A DNA stretch of 64,000 nt, taken from the NCBI GenBank assembly GCA_949152475.1, contig CASCJZ010000077.1, positions 1 to 64,000 on the forward strand. Reading direction: 5' to 3'. The notes below the pieces were generated by a model that did not search any database, had not been told where the DNA came from, and worked only from the letters and a program-made list of their open reading frames with translations. Shown piece after piece: positions 41,985 to 56,078 of this stretch. Origin of the DNA: Terebella lapidaria. Lineage: Eukaryota > Annelida > Polychaeta > Terebellida > Terebellidae. Each line of letters starts with the position of its first letter. Position 1 is the stretch's first letter. The translations under genes were made by a program, and so were the position numbers.

Positions 41985-42976
41985 GCGATATTCCAACGTA
42001 TGATGGACATGTGATGCTCCACCGTACGATGGACATGTGACGCTCCACCGTACGATGGACATGCGACGCTCCACTGTATGATGGACATGCGATGCTTTAC
42101 TGTACAATGGACACGTGACGCTCCACCGTATGATGGACATGCGACGCTCCATCGTACGATGGACTAGCGAAGCTCCACCGTAAGATGGACATGTGATGCT
42201 CCACAATACAATGGACATGGGATGCTCCATCATATGATGGACATGTGGCACTCCACCGTACGATGGACATCTGACGCTCCTCCGTATGATGGACATGCGA
42301 CGCTCCACCGTAAGGTGGACATGCGACGCTCCACTGTACGATGGACATGTGACGCTCCACCGTACGATGGACATCTGACGCTCCTCCTTACGATGAACAT
42401 GCGACGCTCAAATGTACGATGGACATGTGACGCTCCATCGTACGATGGACATGCGACGCTCCATCGTATGATGGCCTAGTGACGCTCCATCGTAAGATGG
42501 ACATGCAACGCTCCACCGTACGATGGACATGTGATTCTCCACTGTATGATGGACATGTGACGCTACACCGTACGATGGACATGGGACGCTCCAATGTACG
42601 ATGGACATGCGACGCTCCACTGTACGATGGACATGCGATGCTCCACTGTACGATGGACATGGGACGCTCCACCGTATTATGGACATGCGAGGCTCCACCG
42701 TACGATGGACATGGGATGCTCCATCGTACGATGGACATGGGACGCTCCACCGTATTATGGACATGCGAGGCTCCACCGTACGATGGACATGCGATGCTCC
42801 ACCGTACGATGGACCTGTGACGCTCCTCCGTACGATGGACATGCGACGCTCCACTGTACGATGGACATGCGACGCTCCATCGTACGATAGACATGTGACA
42901 CTCCACCGTAAGATGGACATGCGAGGCTCCACCGTACAATAGACATGCGACGCTCCACTGTATGATGGACATGCGA
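41985..42976 (+). repeat. Block V continuation after unit U
   Basis: Parallel to 34,941-35,932 at an offset of 7,044 bp: GCGATATTCCAACG, the marker at 42,093, GTGGCACTCC, and two TATTATGGACATG units. It leads into the 234-bp marker pair at 42,977. No gene is seen. Confidence 0.8.
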
Positions 42977-45900
42977 TGCTTTACTGTACAATGGACACGT
43001 TACGCTCAACCGTAAGATGGACGTGCGATGCTCCACAGTATGATGGACATGGGACGCTCCATCATACGATGGACATGTGATGCTCCACCATACGATCGAC
43101 ATGCGATGCTCCACCGTACGATCGACATGTGATGCTCCACCGTACGATGGACATGTGACGCTCCACCATACGATGGACATGTGACGCTCCACTGTATGAT
43201 GGACATGCGATGCTTTACTGTACAATGGACACGTTATGCTCAACCGTAAGACTGACATGCGATGCTCCACAGTACGATGGACCTGGGACGCTCCATCATA
43301 CGATGGAAATGTGACGCTCCACCGTACGATCGACATGCGATGCTCCACCGTATGATCGGCATGTGATGCTCCACCGTACGATGGACATGCGATGTTCCAC
43401 CGTATGATGGACATCTGATGCTCCACCATACGATGGACATGCGACACTCCGCTGTACGATGGACATGCGACGCTCCACTGTACGATGGACATGTGACGCT
43501 CCACCGTACGATGGACATGCGATGCTCCATCGTACGATGGACATGGGATGCTCTATCGTACGATGGACATGGGATGCTCCACTGTATGATGGACATGTGA
43601 CGCTCCACCGTACGATGGACATGCGATGCTACACCGTACGATGAACCTGTGATGCTCCACCGTACAATGGACATCTGACGCTCCACCGTACGATAGACAT
43701 GCGATGCTCCACCATACGATGGACATGTGACGCTCCACTGTACGATGGACATGTGACGCTCCACCATATGATGGACATGCAAGGCTGCACTGTACAATGG
43801 ACATGTGACGCTCCACCGTACGATGGTCATGCGACGCTCCACCGTATGATGGACATGCAACGTCCATCGTACGATGGACATGTGACGCTCCACCATACGA
43901 TGGACATCTGACGCTCCACCGTACGATGGACATGCGATGCTCCACTGTACGATGGACATGTGACGCTCCACCGTATGATTGACATGCGAGGCTCCACTGT
44001 ACGATGGACATGTGACGCCCCACTGTACGATGGACATGCTATGCTCCACTGTATGATGGACATGCGATGCTTTGCTGTACAATGGACACGTTACGCTCAA
44101 CCGTAAGATGGACATGCGATGCTACACAGTACGATGGACATGGGACGCTCCATCATACGATGGACATGTGACGCTCCACCGTACGATGGACATGCGATGC
44201 TCCACCGTACGATGGACATGCGATGCTCCACCATACGATGGACATGTGACGCTTCACTGTACGATGGACATGTGACGCTCCACCATATGATGGACATGCA
44301 AGGCTGCACTGTACAATGGACATGTGACGCTCCACAGTACGATGGACATGGGACGCTCCATCATACGATGGACATGTGACGCTCCACCGTACGATGGACA
44401 TGCGATGCTCCACCGTACGATGGACATGCGATGCTCCACCGTACGATGGACATCTGATCCTCCACCTTACGATCGACATGTGATGCTCCACTGTACGATG
44501 GACATGTGACGCTGCACCGTACGATGGACATGGGACGCTCCAATGTACGATGGACATGCGACGCTCCACTGTACGATGGACATGCGATGCTCCACTGTAC
44601 GATGGACATGTGACGCTCCACCGTAGGATGGACATGCGAGGCTCCACTGTACGATGGACATGTGACCCTCCACCGTACGATGGACATGGGATGCTCCGTC
44701 GTACGATGGACATCTGACGCTCCTCCGTACGATGGACATTCGACGCTCAAATGTACGATGGACATGTGACGTTCCACCGTACGATGGACATGAGACGCTC
44801 CATCGTATGATGGCCTAGTGACGCTCCACCTTACGATGGACATGCGATGCTCCACCGTAGGATGGACATGAGATGCTCCACCGTACGATAGACATCTGAC
44901 GCTCCATTGTACGATAGACATGCGATGCTCCACCGTACGATGGACATGTGATGCTCCACCGTTCGATAGACATCTGACGCTCCACCGTACGATAGACATG
45001 CGATGCTCCACCGTACGATGGACATGTGACGCCCCACCGTACGATAGACATGAGACGCTCCATCGTACCATGGACATGGGATGCTCCACCGTATGATGGA
45101 CATGTGACGCCCCACCGTACGATAGACATGCGACGCTCCATCGTACCATGGACATGCGACGCTCCACTGTATGATGGACATGCGATGCTTTACTGTACAA
45201 TGGACACGTGACGCTCCACCGTATGATGGACATGCGACGCTCCATCGTACGATGGACTAGCGAAGCTCCACCGTAAGATGGACATGTGATGCTCCACAAT
45301 ACAATGGACATGAGATGCTCCATCATACGATGGACATGAGATGCTCCATCATACGATGGACATGTGGCACTCCACCATACGATGGACATCTGACGCTCCT
45401 CCGTATGATGGACATGCGACGCTCCACCGTAAGGTGGACATGCGACGCTCCACCGTACGATGGACATGTGATGCTCCACCGTACGATGGACATCTGACGT
45501 TCCTCCTTACGATGGACATGCGACGCTCAAATGTACGATGGACATGTGACGCTCCATCGTACGATGGACATGTGACGCTCCATCGTATGATGGCCTAGTG
45601 ACGCTCCATCGTAAGATGGACATGCGACGCTCCACCGTACGATGGACATGTGATTCTCCACTGTATGATGGACATGTGACGCTCCACCGTACGATGGACA
45701 TGGAACGCTCCAATGTACGATGGACATGCGACGCTCCACTGTACGATGGACATGCGATGCTCCACTGTACGATGGACATGGGACGCTCCACTGTACGATG
45801 GACATGCGATGCTCCACTGTACGATGGACATGGGACGCTCCACCGTATGATGGACATGCGAGGCTCCACCGTACGATGGACATGGGATGCTCCATCGTAC

Positions 45901-48000
45901 GATGGACATGTGACGCTCCACCGTACGATCGACATGCGATGCTCCACGGAATGATGGACATGTGATGCTCCACTGTACGATGGACATCTGATGCTCCATC
46001 GTACGATCGACATGTGACGCTCCACTGTACGATGGACATGTGACGCTGCACCGTACGATGGACATGGGACGCTCCAATATACGATGGACATGCGACGCTC
46101 CACTGTATGATGGACATGCGATGCTTTACTGTACAATGGACACGTGACGCTCCACCGTATGATGGACATGCGACGCTCCATCGTACGATGGACTAGTGAA
46201 GCTCCACCGTAAGATGGACATGTGATGCTCCACAGTACGATGGACATGAGATGCTCCATCATACGATGGACATGTGGCACTCCACCGTACGATCGACATG
46301 CGATGCTCCATCGTACGATCGACATGCGATGCTCCACCGTACGATGGACAAGTGACGCTCCACCGTACGATGCACATGGGACGCTCCAATGTACGATGGA
46401 CATGCGATGCTCCACTGTACGATGGACATGCGATGCTTCGCGGTACGATGGACATGTGATGCTCCACCGTATGATGGACATGTGAGGCTCCACTGTACGA
46501 TGGACATGTGACGCTCCACCGTACGATGGACATGGGATGCTCCATCGTACGATGGACATGTGACGCTCCACCGTACGATCGACATGCGATGCTCCACCGT
46601 ATGATGGACATGTGACGCTCCACCGTACGATGGACATCTGACGCTCCACTGTACGATGGACATGCTATGCTCCACCGTACGATGGACATGTGACGCTCCA
46701 CCGTACGATGGACATGGGATGCTCCATCGTACGATGGACATGGGACGCTCCACCGTACGATGGACATGTGACGCTCCACCGTACGATCGACATGCGATGC
46801 CCCACCGTATGATGGACATGTGATGCTCCACCGTACGATGGACATATGACGCTCCCACGTACGATGGACATGCTATGCTCCACCGTACGATGGACATGTG
46901 ACGCTCCACGGTACGATGGACATGGGATGCTCCACCATACGATGGACATGTGACGCTCCACCGTATGATGGACATGTGACGCTCCACCGTACGATGGACA
47001 TGCGACGCTCCATCGTACGATGGACATGTGACAATCCACCGTACGATGGACATCTGACGATCCTCTGTACGATGGACAAGCGACGCTCCACTGTACGATG
47101 GACATGTGACGCTCCACCGTACGATGTACATGCGACGCTCCATCGTACGATGGACTAGCGACACTCCACCGTAAGATGGACATGCGACGCTCCACCGTAC
47201 GATGGACATGCGACGCTCCATCGCAGGATGGACATGTGACGCTCCACCGTACAAAGGACATGCGATGCTGCACCGTACGATGGACATGCAACGCTCCATC
47301 GTACGATAGACATGTGACACTCCACCGTAAGATGGACATGCGAGGCTCCACCGTACAATAGACATGCGACGCTCCACTGTATGATGGACATGCGATGCTT
47401 TACTGTACAATGGACACGTTACGCTCAACTGTAAGATGGACATGCGATGCTGCACAGTATGATGGACATGGGACGCTCCATCATACGATGGACATGTGAT
47501 GCTCCACCATACGATCGACATGCGATGCTCCACCGTACGATCAACATGTGATGCTCCACTGTACGATGGACATGTGACGCTCCACCATACGATGGACATG
47601 TGACGCTCCACTGTATGATGGACATGCGATGCTTTACTGTACAATGGACACGTTTTGCTCAACCGTAAGACTGACATGCGATGCTCCACAGTACGATGGA
47701 CCTGGGACGCTCCATCATACGATGGAAATGTGAGGCTCCACCGTACGATCGACATGCGATGCTCCACCGTATGATCGGCATGTGATGCTCCACCATACGA
47801 TGGACATGCGATGTTCCACCGTACGATGGACATCTGATGCTCCACCGTACGATGGACATGTGACACTCCGCTGTACGATGGACATGCGACGCTCCACTGT
47901 ACGATGGACATGTGACGCTCCACCGTACGATGGACATGCGATGCTCCATCGTACGATGGACATGGGATGCTCTATCGTATGATGGACTAGCGATGCTCCA
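42977..48000 (+). repeat. 7.5-kb period segment, copy 1
   Basis: It opens with the marker pair 42,977/43,211 and is repeated from 50,462 at an offset of 7,485 bp. That is 288 monomers minus the three 1-bp deletions in between (43,859, 48,860 and 49,604). The offset falls to 7,459 bp after 45.6 kb (one monomer fewer in the later copy) and to 7,043 bp after about 47.15 kb (16 monomers, 416 bp, missing in the later copy). The left end, to about 44.0 kb, also copies 36.11-36.96 kb. The unit near 44,068 has the TGCTTTGCTG form. No gene is seen. Confidence 0.82.
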
Positions 48001-50440
48001 CCATAAGATGGACATGTGACGCTCCACCGTACGATGGACATGCGATGCTCCATCGTACGATGGACATGGGATGCTCCACCGTAGGATGGACATGTGACGC
48101 TCCACCGTACGATGGACATGCGATGCTACACCGTACGATGGACATGGGATGCTCCACCGTACGATGGACATGGGATGCTCCACCGTACGATGGACATCTC
48201 ACGCTCCATCATACGATGGACATGCGATGCTCCACCGTACGATGGACATGTGATGCTCCACCGTATGATGGACATGCGAGGCTCCACTGTACGATGGACA
48301 TGTGATGCTCCACCGTACGATGGACATGGGATGCTCCGTCGTACGATGGACATGTGACGCTCCACCGTACGATGGACATGCGACGCTCCACGGCACGATG
48401 GACATGTGATGCTCCATCGTCCGACGGACATGCGACGCTCCATCGTACGATGAACTAGCGAAGCTCCACCGTAAGAAGGACACGCGACGCTCCATCGTAT
48501 GATGGACATGTGACGCTCCACCGTACAATGGACTAGTGATGCTCCACCGTACGATGGACATGCGACGCTCCATCGTACGATGGACTAGCGAAGCTCCACC
48601 GTAAGATGGACACGTGAAGCTCCACAGTACGATGGACATGGGACGCTCCATCATACGATGGACATGTGACGCTCCACCGTGCGATCGACATGTGACGCTC
48701 CACTGTATGATGGACATGCAAAGCTCCACTGTACGATGGACATGTGATGCTCCACCGTACGATGGACATGCGACGCTCCATCGTGCGATGGACATGCGAT
48801 GCTCCATCGTGCGATGGACATTCGACGCTCCAACATATGATGGACATGCGAAGCTCCATCGAAGATGGACCTGCGATGCTCCACGGTACGATGGACATGG
48901 GACGCTCCACCGTACGATGGACATGGGTCGCTCCATCGTACGATGGACATGTGACGCTTCACCGAACGATTGACATGCGAGGCCCCACTGTATGATGGAC
49001 ATGTAACGCTCCACCATACGATGGACATCTGACGCTCCTCCGTACGATGGACATGCGACGCTCAAATGTACGATGGACATGTGACGCTCCACCGTATGAT
49101 GGACATACGACGCTACATCGTATGATGGCCTAGTGACGCTCCATCGTAAGATGGACATGCGACGCTCCACCGTACGATGGACATGTGATGCTCCACTGTA
49201 CGATGGACATGTGACGCTCCACCGTACGATGGACATGGGACGCTCCAATGTACCATGGACATGCGACGCTCCACTGTACGATGGACATGCGATGCTCCAC
49301 TGTACGATGGACATGTGACGCTCCACCGTATGATGGACATGCGAGGCTCCACCGTACGATGGACATGGGATGCTCCATCGTATGATGGACATGTGACGCT
49401 CCACCGTACAATCGACATGCAATGCTCCACCGTACGATGGACATGTGATGCTCCACTGTACGATGGACATCTGACGCTCCACCGTACGATCGACATGTGA
49501 TGCTCCACTGTACGATGGACATGCGACGCTCCATCGTACAATGGACATGTGACGCTCCAGGGTACGATGGACATCTGTCGCTCCTCCGTACGATGGACAT
49601 GCGAGCTCAAATGTACGATGGACATGTGACGCTCCACCGTACGATGGACATGTGAAGCTCCATCGTATGATGGCCTAGTGATGCTCCATCGTAAGATGGA
49701 CATGTGACGTTCCATCGTACGATGGACATGCGATGCTCCACCGTACGATGGACATGGGATGCTCCACCGTACGATGGACATGGGATGCTCCACCGTACGA
49801 TGGACATGTGATGCTCCACCGTACGATGGACATGGGATGCTCCGTCGTACGATGGACATGTGACGCTCCACCGTACGATGGACATGCGACGCTCCACTGC
49901 ACGATGGACATGCGACGCTCCACTGTACGATGGACATGTGATTATCCATCGTCCGACGGACATGCGACGCTCCATCGTACGATGAACTAGCGAAGCTCCA
50001 CCGTAAGAAGGACATGCGACGCTCCATCGTACGATGGACATGTGACGCTCCACCATACAATGTACTAGTGATGCTCCACCGTACGATGGACATGCGACGC
50101 TCCATCGTACGATGGACTAGCGAAGCTCCACCGTAAGATGGACACGTGACGCTCCACAGTACGATGGACATGGGACGCTCCATCATACGATGGACATGTG
50201 ACGCTCCACCGTACGATCGACATGCGATGCTCCACCGTACGATCGACATGTGATGCTCCACTGTACGATGGACATGTGACGCTCCACCGTACGATGGACA
50301 TGCGTTGCTCCACTGTACGATGGACAAGTGATGCTCCACCGTACGATGGACATCTGATGCTCCACCGTACGATAGACATGCGATGCTCCACCGTACGATG
50401 GACATGTGACGCTCCACCGTACGATGGACATGTGACGCTC
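48001..50440 (+). repeat. Q section with 1,532-bp doublet, absent from the later copy
   Basis: The order CCGACGGACATGCG, GATGAACTAGCGAAG, GTAAGAAGGACA occurs at 48,421 and again at 49,953. These are 1,532 bp apart, or 59 monomers minus the two 1-bp deletions at 48,860 (CATCGAAGATGG) and 49,604 (GCGAGCTCAAATG). Between them, 48,780-48,870 holds rare CATCGTGCGATGG units and a CCAACATATGATGG unit. The second 7.5-kb copy leaves the parallel before this section, so it is a private part of the array. No gene is seen. Confidence 0.72.
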
Positions 50441-53400
50441 CACTGTATGATGGACATGCGATGCTTTACTGTACAATGGACACGTTACGCTCAACCGTAA
50501 GATGGACGTGCGATGCTCCACAGTATGATGGACATGGGACGCTCCATCATACGATGGACATGTGATGCTCCACCATACGATCGACATGCGATGCTCCACC
50601 GTACGATCGACATGTGATGCTCCACCGTACGATGGACATGTGACGCTCCACCATACGATGGACATGTGACGCTCCACTGTAGGATGGACATGCGATGCTT
50701 TACTGTACAATGGACACGTTATGCTCAACCGTAAGACTGACATGCGATGCTCCACAGTACGATGGACCTGGGACGCTCCATCATACGATGGAAATGTGAC
50801 GCTCCACCGTACGATCGACATGCGATGCTCCACCGTATGATCGGCATGTGATGCTCCACCGTACGATGGACATGCGATGTTCCACCGTATGATGGACATC
50901 TGATGCTCCACCATACGATGGACATGCGACACTCCGCTGTACGATGGACATGCGACGCTCCACTGTACGATGGACATGTGACGCTCCACCGTACGATGGA
51001 CATGCGATGCTCCATCGTACGATGGACATGGGATGCTCTATCGTACGATGGACATGGGATGCTCCACTGTATGATGGACATGTGACGCTCCACCGTACGA
51101 TGGACATGCGATGCTACACCGTACGATGGACCTGTGATGCTCCACCGTACAATGGACATCTGACGCTCCACCGTACGATAGACATGCGATGCTCCACCAT
51201 ACGATGGACATGTGACGCTCCACTGTACGATGGACATGTGACGCTCCACCATATGATGGACATGCAAGGCTGCACTGTACAATGGACATGTGACGCTCCA
51301 CCGTACGATGGTCATGCGACGCTCCACCGTATGATGGACATGCAACGTCCATCGTACGATGGACATGTGACGCTCCACCATACGATGGACATCTGACGCT
51401 CCACCGTACGATGGACATGCGATGCTCCACTGTACGATGGACATGTGACGCTCCACCGTATGATTGACATGCGAGGCTCCACTGTACGATGGACATGTGA
51501 CGCCCCACTGTACGATGGACATGCTATGCTCCACTGTATGATGGACATGCGATGCTTTGCTGTACAATGGACACGTTACGCTCAACCGTAAGATGGACAT
51601 GCGATGCTACACAGTACGATGGACATGGGACGCTCCATCATACGATGGACATGTGACGCTCCACCGTACGATGGACATGCGATGCTCCACCGTACGATGG
51701 ACATGCGATGCTCCACCATACGATGGACATGTGACGCTTCACTGTACGATGGACATGTGACGCTCCACCATATGATGGACATGCAAGGCTGCACTGTACA
51801 ATGGACATGTGACGCTCCACAGTACGATGGACATGGGACGCTCCATCATACGATGGACATGTGACGCTCCACCGTACGATGGACATGCGATGCTCCACCG
51901 TACGATGGACATGCGATGCTCCACCGTACGATGGACATCTGATCCTCCACCTTACGATCGACATGTGATGCTCCACTGTACGATGGACATGTGACGCTGC
52001 ACCGTACGATGGACATGGGACGCTCCAATGTACGATGGACATGCGACGCTCCACTGTACGATGGACATGCGATGCTCCACTGTACGATGGACATGTGACG
52101 CTCCACCGTAGGATGGACATGCGAGGCTCCACTGTACGATGGACATGTGACCCTCCACCGTACGATGGACATGGGATGCTCCGTCGTACGATGGACATCT
52201 GACGCTCCTCCGTACGATGGACATTCGATGCTCAAATGTACGATGGACATGTGACGTTCCACCGTACGATGGACATGAGACGCTCCATCGTATGATGGCC
52301 TAGTGACGCTCCACCTTACGATGGACATGCGATGCTCCACCGTAGGATGGACATGAGATGCTCCACCGTACGATAGACATCTGACGCTCCATTGTACGAT
52401 AGACATGCGATGCTCCACCGTACGATGGACATGTGATGCTCCACCGTTCGATAGACATCTGACGCTCCACCGTACGATAGACATGCGATGCTCCACCGTA
52501 CGATGGACATGTGACGCCCCACCGTACGATAGACATGAGACGCTCCATCGTACCATGGACATGGGATGCTCCACCGTATGATGGACATGTGACGCCCCAC
52601 CGTACGATAGACATGCGACGCTCCATCGTACCATGGACATGCGACGCTCCACTGTATGATGGACATGCGATGCTTTACTGTACAATGGACACGTGACGCT
52701 CCACCGTATGATGGACATGCGACGCTGCATCGTACGATGGACTAGCGAAGCTCCACCGTAAGATGGACATGTGATGCTCCACAATACAATGGACATGAGA
52801 TGCTCCATCATACGATGGACATGAGATGCTCCATCATACGATGGACATGTGGCACTCCACCATACGATGGACATCTGACGCTCCTCCGTATGATGGACAT
52901 GCGACGCTCCACCGTAAGGTGGACATGCGACGCTCCACCGTACGATGGACATGTGATGCTCCACCGTACGATGGACATCTGACGTTCCTCCTTACGATGG
53001 ACATGCGACGCTCAAATGTACGATGGACATGTGACGCTCCATCGTACGATGGACATGCGATGCTCCATCGTATGATGGCCTAGTGACGCTCCATCGTAAG
53101 ATGGACATGTGATTCTCCACTGTATGATGGACATGTGACGCTCCACCATACGATGGACATGGAACGCTCCAATGTACGATGGACATGCGACGCTCCACTG
53201 TACGATGGACATGCGATGCTCCACTGTACGATGGACATGGGACGCTCCACTGTACGATGGACATGCGATGCTCCACTGTACGATGGACATGGGACGCTCC
53301 ACCGTATGATGGACATGCGAGGCTCCACCGTACGATGGACATGGGATGCTCCATCGTACGATGGACATGTGACGCTCCACCGTACGATCGACATGCGATG

Positions 53401-55000
53401 CTCCACGGAATGATGGACATGTGATGCTCCACTGTACGATGGACATCTGATGCTCCATCGTACGATCGACATGTGACGCTCCACTGTACGATGGACATGT
53501 GACGCTGCACCGTACGATGGACATGGGACGCTCCAATATACGATGGACATGCGACGCTCCACTGTATGATGGACATGCGATGCTTTACTGTACAATGGAC
53601 ACGTGACGCTCCACCGTATGATGGACATGCGACGCTCGATCGTACGATGGACTAGTGAAGCTCCACCGTAAGATGGACATGTGATGCTCCACAGTACGAT
53701 GGACATGAGATGCTCCATCATACGATGGACATGTGGCACTCCACCGTACGATCGACATGCGATGCTCCATCGTACGATCGACATGCGATGCTCCACCGTA
53801 CGATGGACATGTGACGCTCCACCGTACGATGCACATGGGACGCTCCAATGTACGATGGACATGCGATGCTCCACTGTACAATGGACATGCGATGCTTCGC
53901 GGTACGATGGACATGTGATGCTCCACCGTATGATGGACATGTGAGGCTCCACTGTACGATGGACATGTGACGCTCCACCGTACGATGGACATGGGATGCT
54001 CCATCGTACGATGGACATGTGACGCTCCACCGTACGATCGACATGCGATGCTCCACCGTATGATGGACATGTGACGCTCCACCGTACGATGGACATCTGA
54101 CGCTCCACTGTACGATGGACATGCTATGCTCCACCGTACGATGGACATGTGACGCTCCACCGTACGATGGACATGGGATGCTCCATCGTACGATGGACTA
54201 GCGACACTCCACCGTAAGATGGACATGCGACGCTCCACCGTACGATGGACATGCGACGCTCCATCGCAGGATGGACATGTGACGCTCCACCGTACAAAGG
54301 ACATGCGATGCTGCACCGTACGATGGACATGCAACGCTCCATCGTACGATAGACATGTGACACTCCACCGTAAGATGGACATGCGAGGCTCCACCGTACA
54401 ATAGACATGCGACGCTCCACTGTATGATGGACATGCGATGCTTTACTGTACAATGGACACGTTACGCTCAACCGTAAGATGGACATGCGATGCTGCACAG
54501 TATGATGGACATGGGACGCTCCATCATACGATGGACATGTGATGCTCCACCATACGATCGACATGCGATGCTCCACCGTACGATCAACATGTGATGCTCC
54601 ACTGTACGATGGACATGTGACGCTCCACCATACGATGGACATGTGACGCTCCACTGTATGATGGACATGCGATGCTTTACTGTACAATGGACACGTTTTG
54701 CTCAACCGTAAGACTGACATGCGATGCTCCACAGTACGATGGACCTGGGACGCTCCATCATACGATGGAAATGTGAGGCTCCACCGTACGATCGACATGC
54801 GATGCTCCACCGTATGATCGGCATGTGATGCTCCACCATACGATGGACATGCGATGTTCCACCGTACGATGGACATCTGATGCTCCACCGTACGATGGAC
54901 ATGTGACACTCCGCTGTACGATGGACATGCGACGCTCCACTGTACGATGGACATGTGACGCTCCACCGTACGATGGACATGCGATGCTCCATCGTACGAT
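50441..55000 (+). repeat. 7.5-kb period segment, copy 2
   Basis: Begins within a few bases of 50,441, at the first marker of a 234-bp pair (50,462 and 50,696), and follows 42,977-48,000. It differs by isolated substitutions such as CTGTAGGATGG at 50,681, ATTCGATGCTC at 52,224 and CTGCATCG at 52,726, and by losses of one monomer and of 16 monomers. At about 55,001 it leaves the parallel (GGACATG followed by TGACACTCCACCGTAAG) and joins an order known from 17,585 and 31,225. Confidence 0.82.
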
Positions 55001-56078
55001 GGACATGTGACACTCCACCGTAAGATGGACATGCGAGGCTCCACCGTACAATAGACATGCGACGCTCCACTGTATGATGGACATGCGATGCTTTACTGTA
55101 CAATGGACACGTTACGCTCAACCGTAAGATGGACATGCGATGCTCCACAGTACGATGGACATGGGACGCTCCATCATACGATGGACATGTGATGCTCCAC
55201 CATACGATCGACATGCGATGCTCCACCGTACGATCGACATGTGATGCTCCACCGTACGATGGACATGTGACGCTCCACTGTATGATGGACATGCGATGCT
55301 TTACTGTACAATGGACACGTTTTGCTCAACCGTAAGAGTGACATGCGATGCTCCACAGTACGATGGACATGGGACGCTCCATCATACGATGGAAATGTGA
55401 CGCTCCACCGTACGATCGACATGCGATGCTCCACCGTATGATCGACATGTGATGCTCCACCGTACGATGGACATGGGATCCTCCATCGTACGATGGACAT
55501 GCGATGCTCCACCGTACGATCGACATGCGATGCTCCACCGTACGATGGACATGCGATGTTCCATAGTACGATGGACATCTGATGCTCCACCATACGATGG
55601 ACATGTGACACTCCGCTGTACGATGGACATGGGACGCTCCACCATACGATGGACATGCGATGCTCCATCGTACGATGGACATGGGATGCTCTATCGTATG
55701 ATGGACTAGCGATGCTCCACCGTAAGATGGACATGTGACGCCCCACCGTACGATGGACATGCGACGCTCCATCGTACGATGGACATGGGATGCTCCACCG
55801 TATGATGGACATGTGACGCTCTACCGTACGATGGACATGCGATGCTCCACCGTACGATGGACCTGTGATGCTCCACCATACAATGGACATCTGACGCTCC
55901 ACCGTACGATAGACATGCTATGCTCCACCATACGATGGACATGTGACGCTCCACTGTACGATGGACATGTGACGCTCCACCATATGATGGACATGCAAGG
56001 CTCCACTGTACAATGGACATGTGACGCTCCACCGTACGATGGACATGCGATGCTCCACTGTACGATGGAAATGTGACG
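55001..56078 (+). repeat. Third copy of the 17.6-18.7 kb order
   Basis: Parallel to 17,585-18,660 (offset 37,425 bp) and 31,225-32,300 (offset 23,782 bp). It holds the 208-bp marker pair 55,089/55,297 with GTTTTGCTCAACCG, then GGATCCTCCATCG, CCATAGTACG, CTCCGCTG and GACGCCCC units. The joint at about 55,001 connects two segments that lie far apart elsewhere. No gene is seen. Confidence 0.82.
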
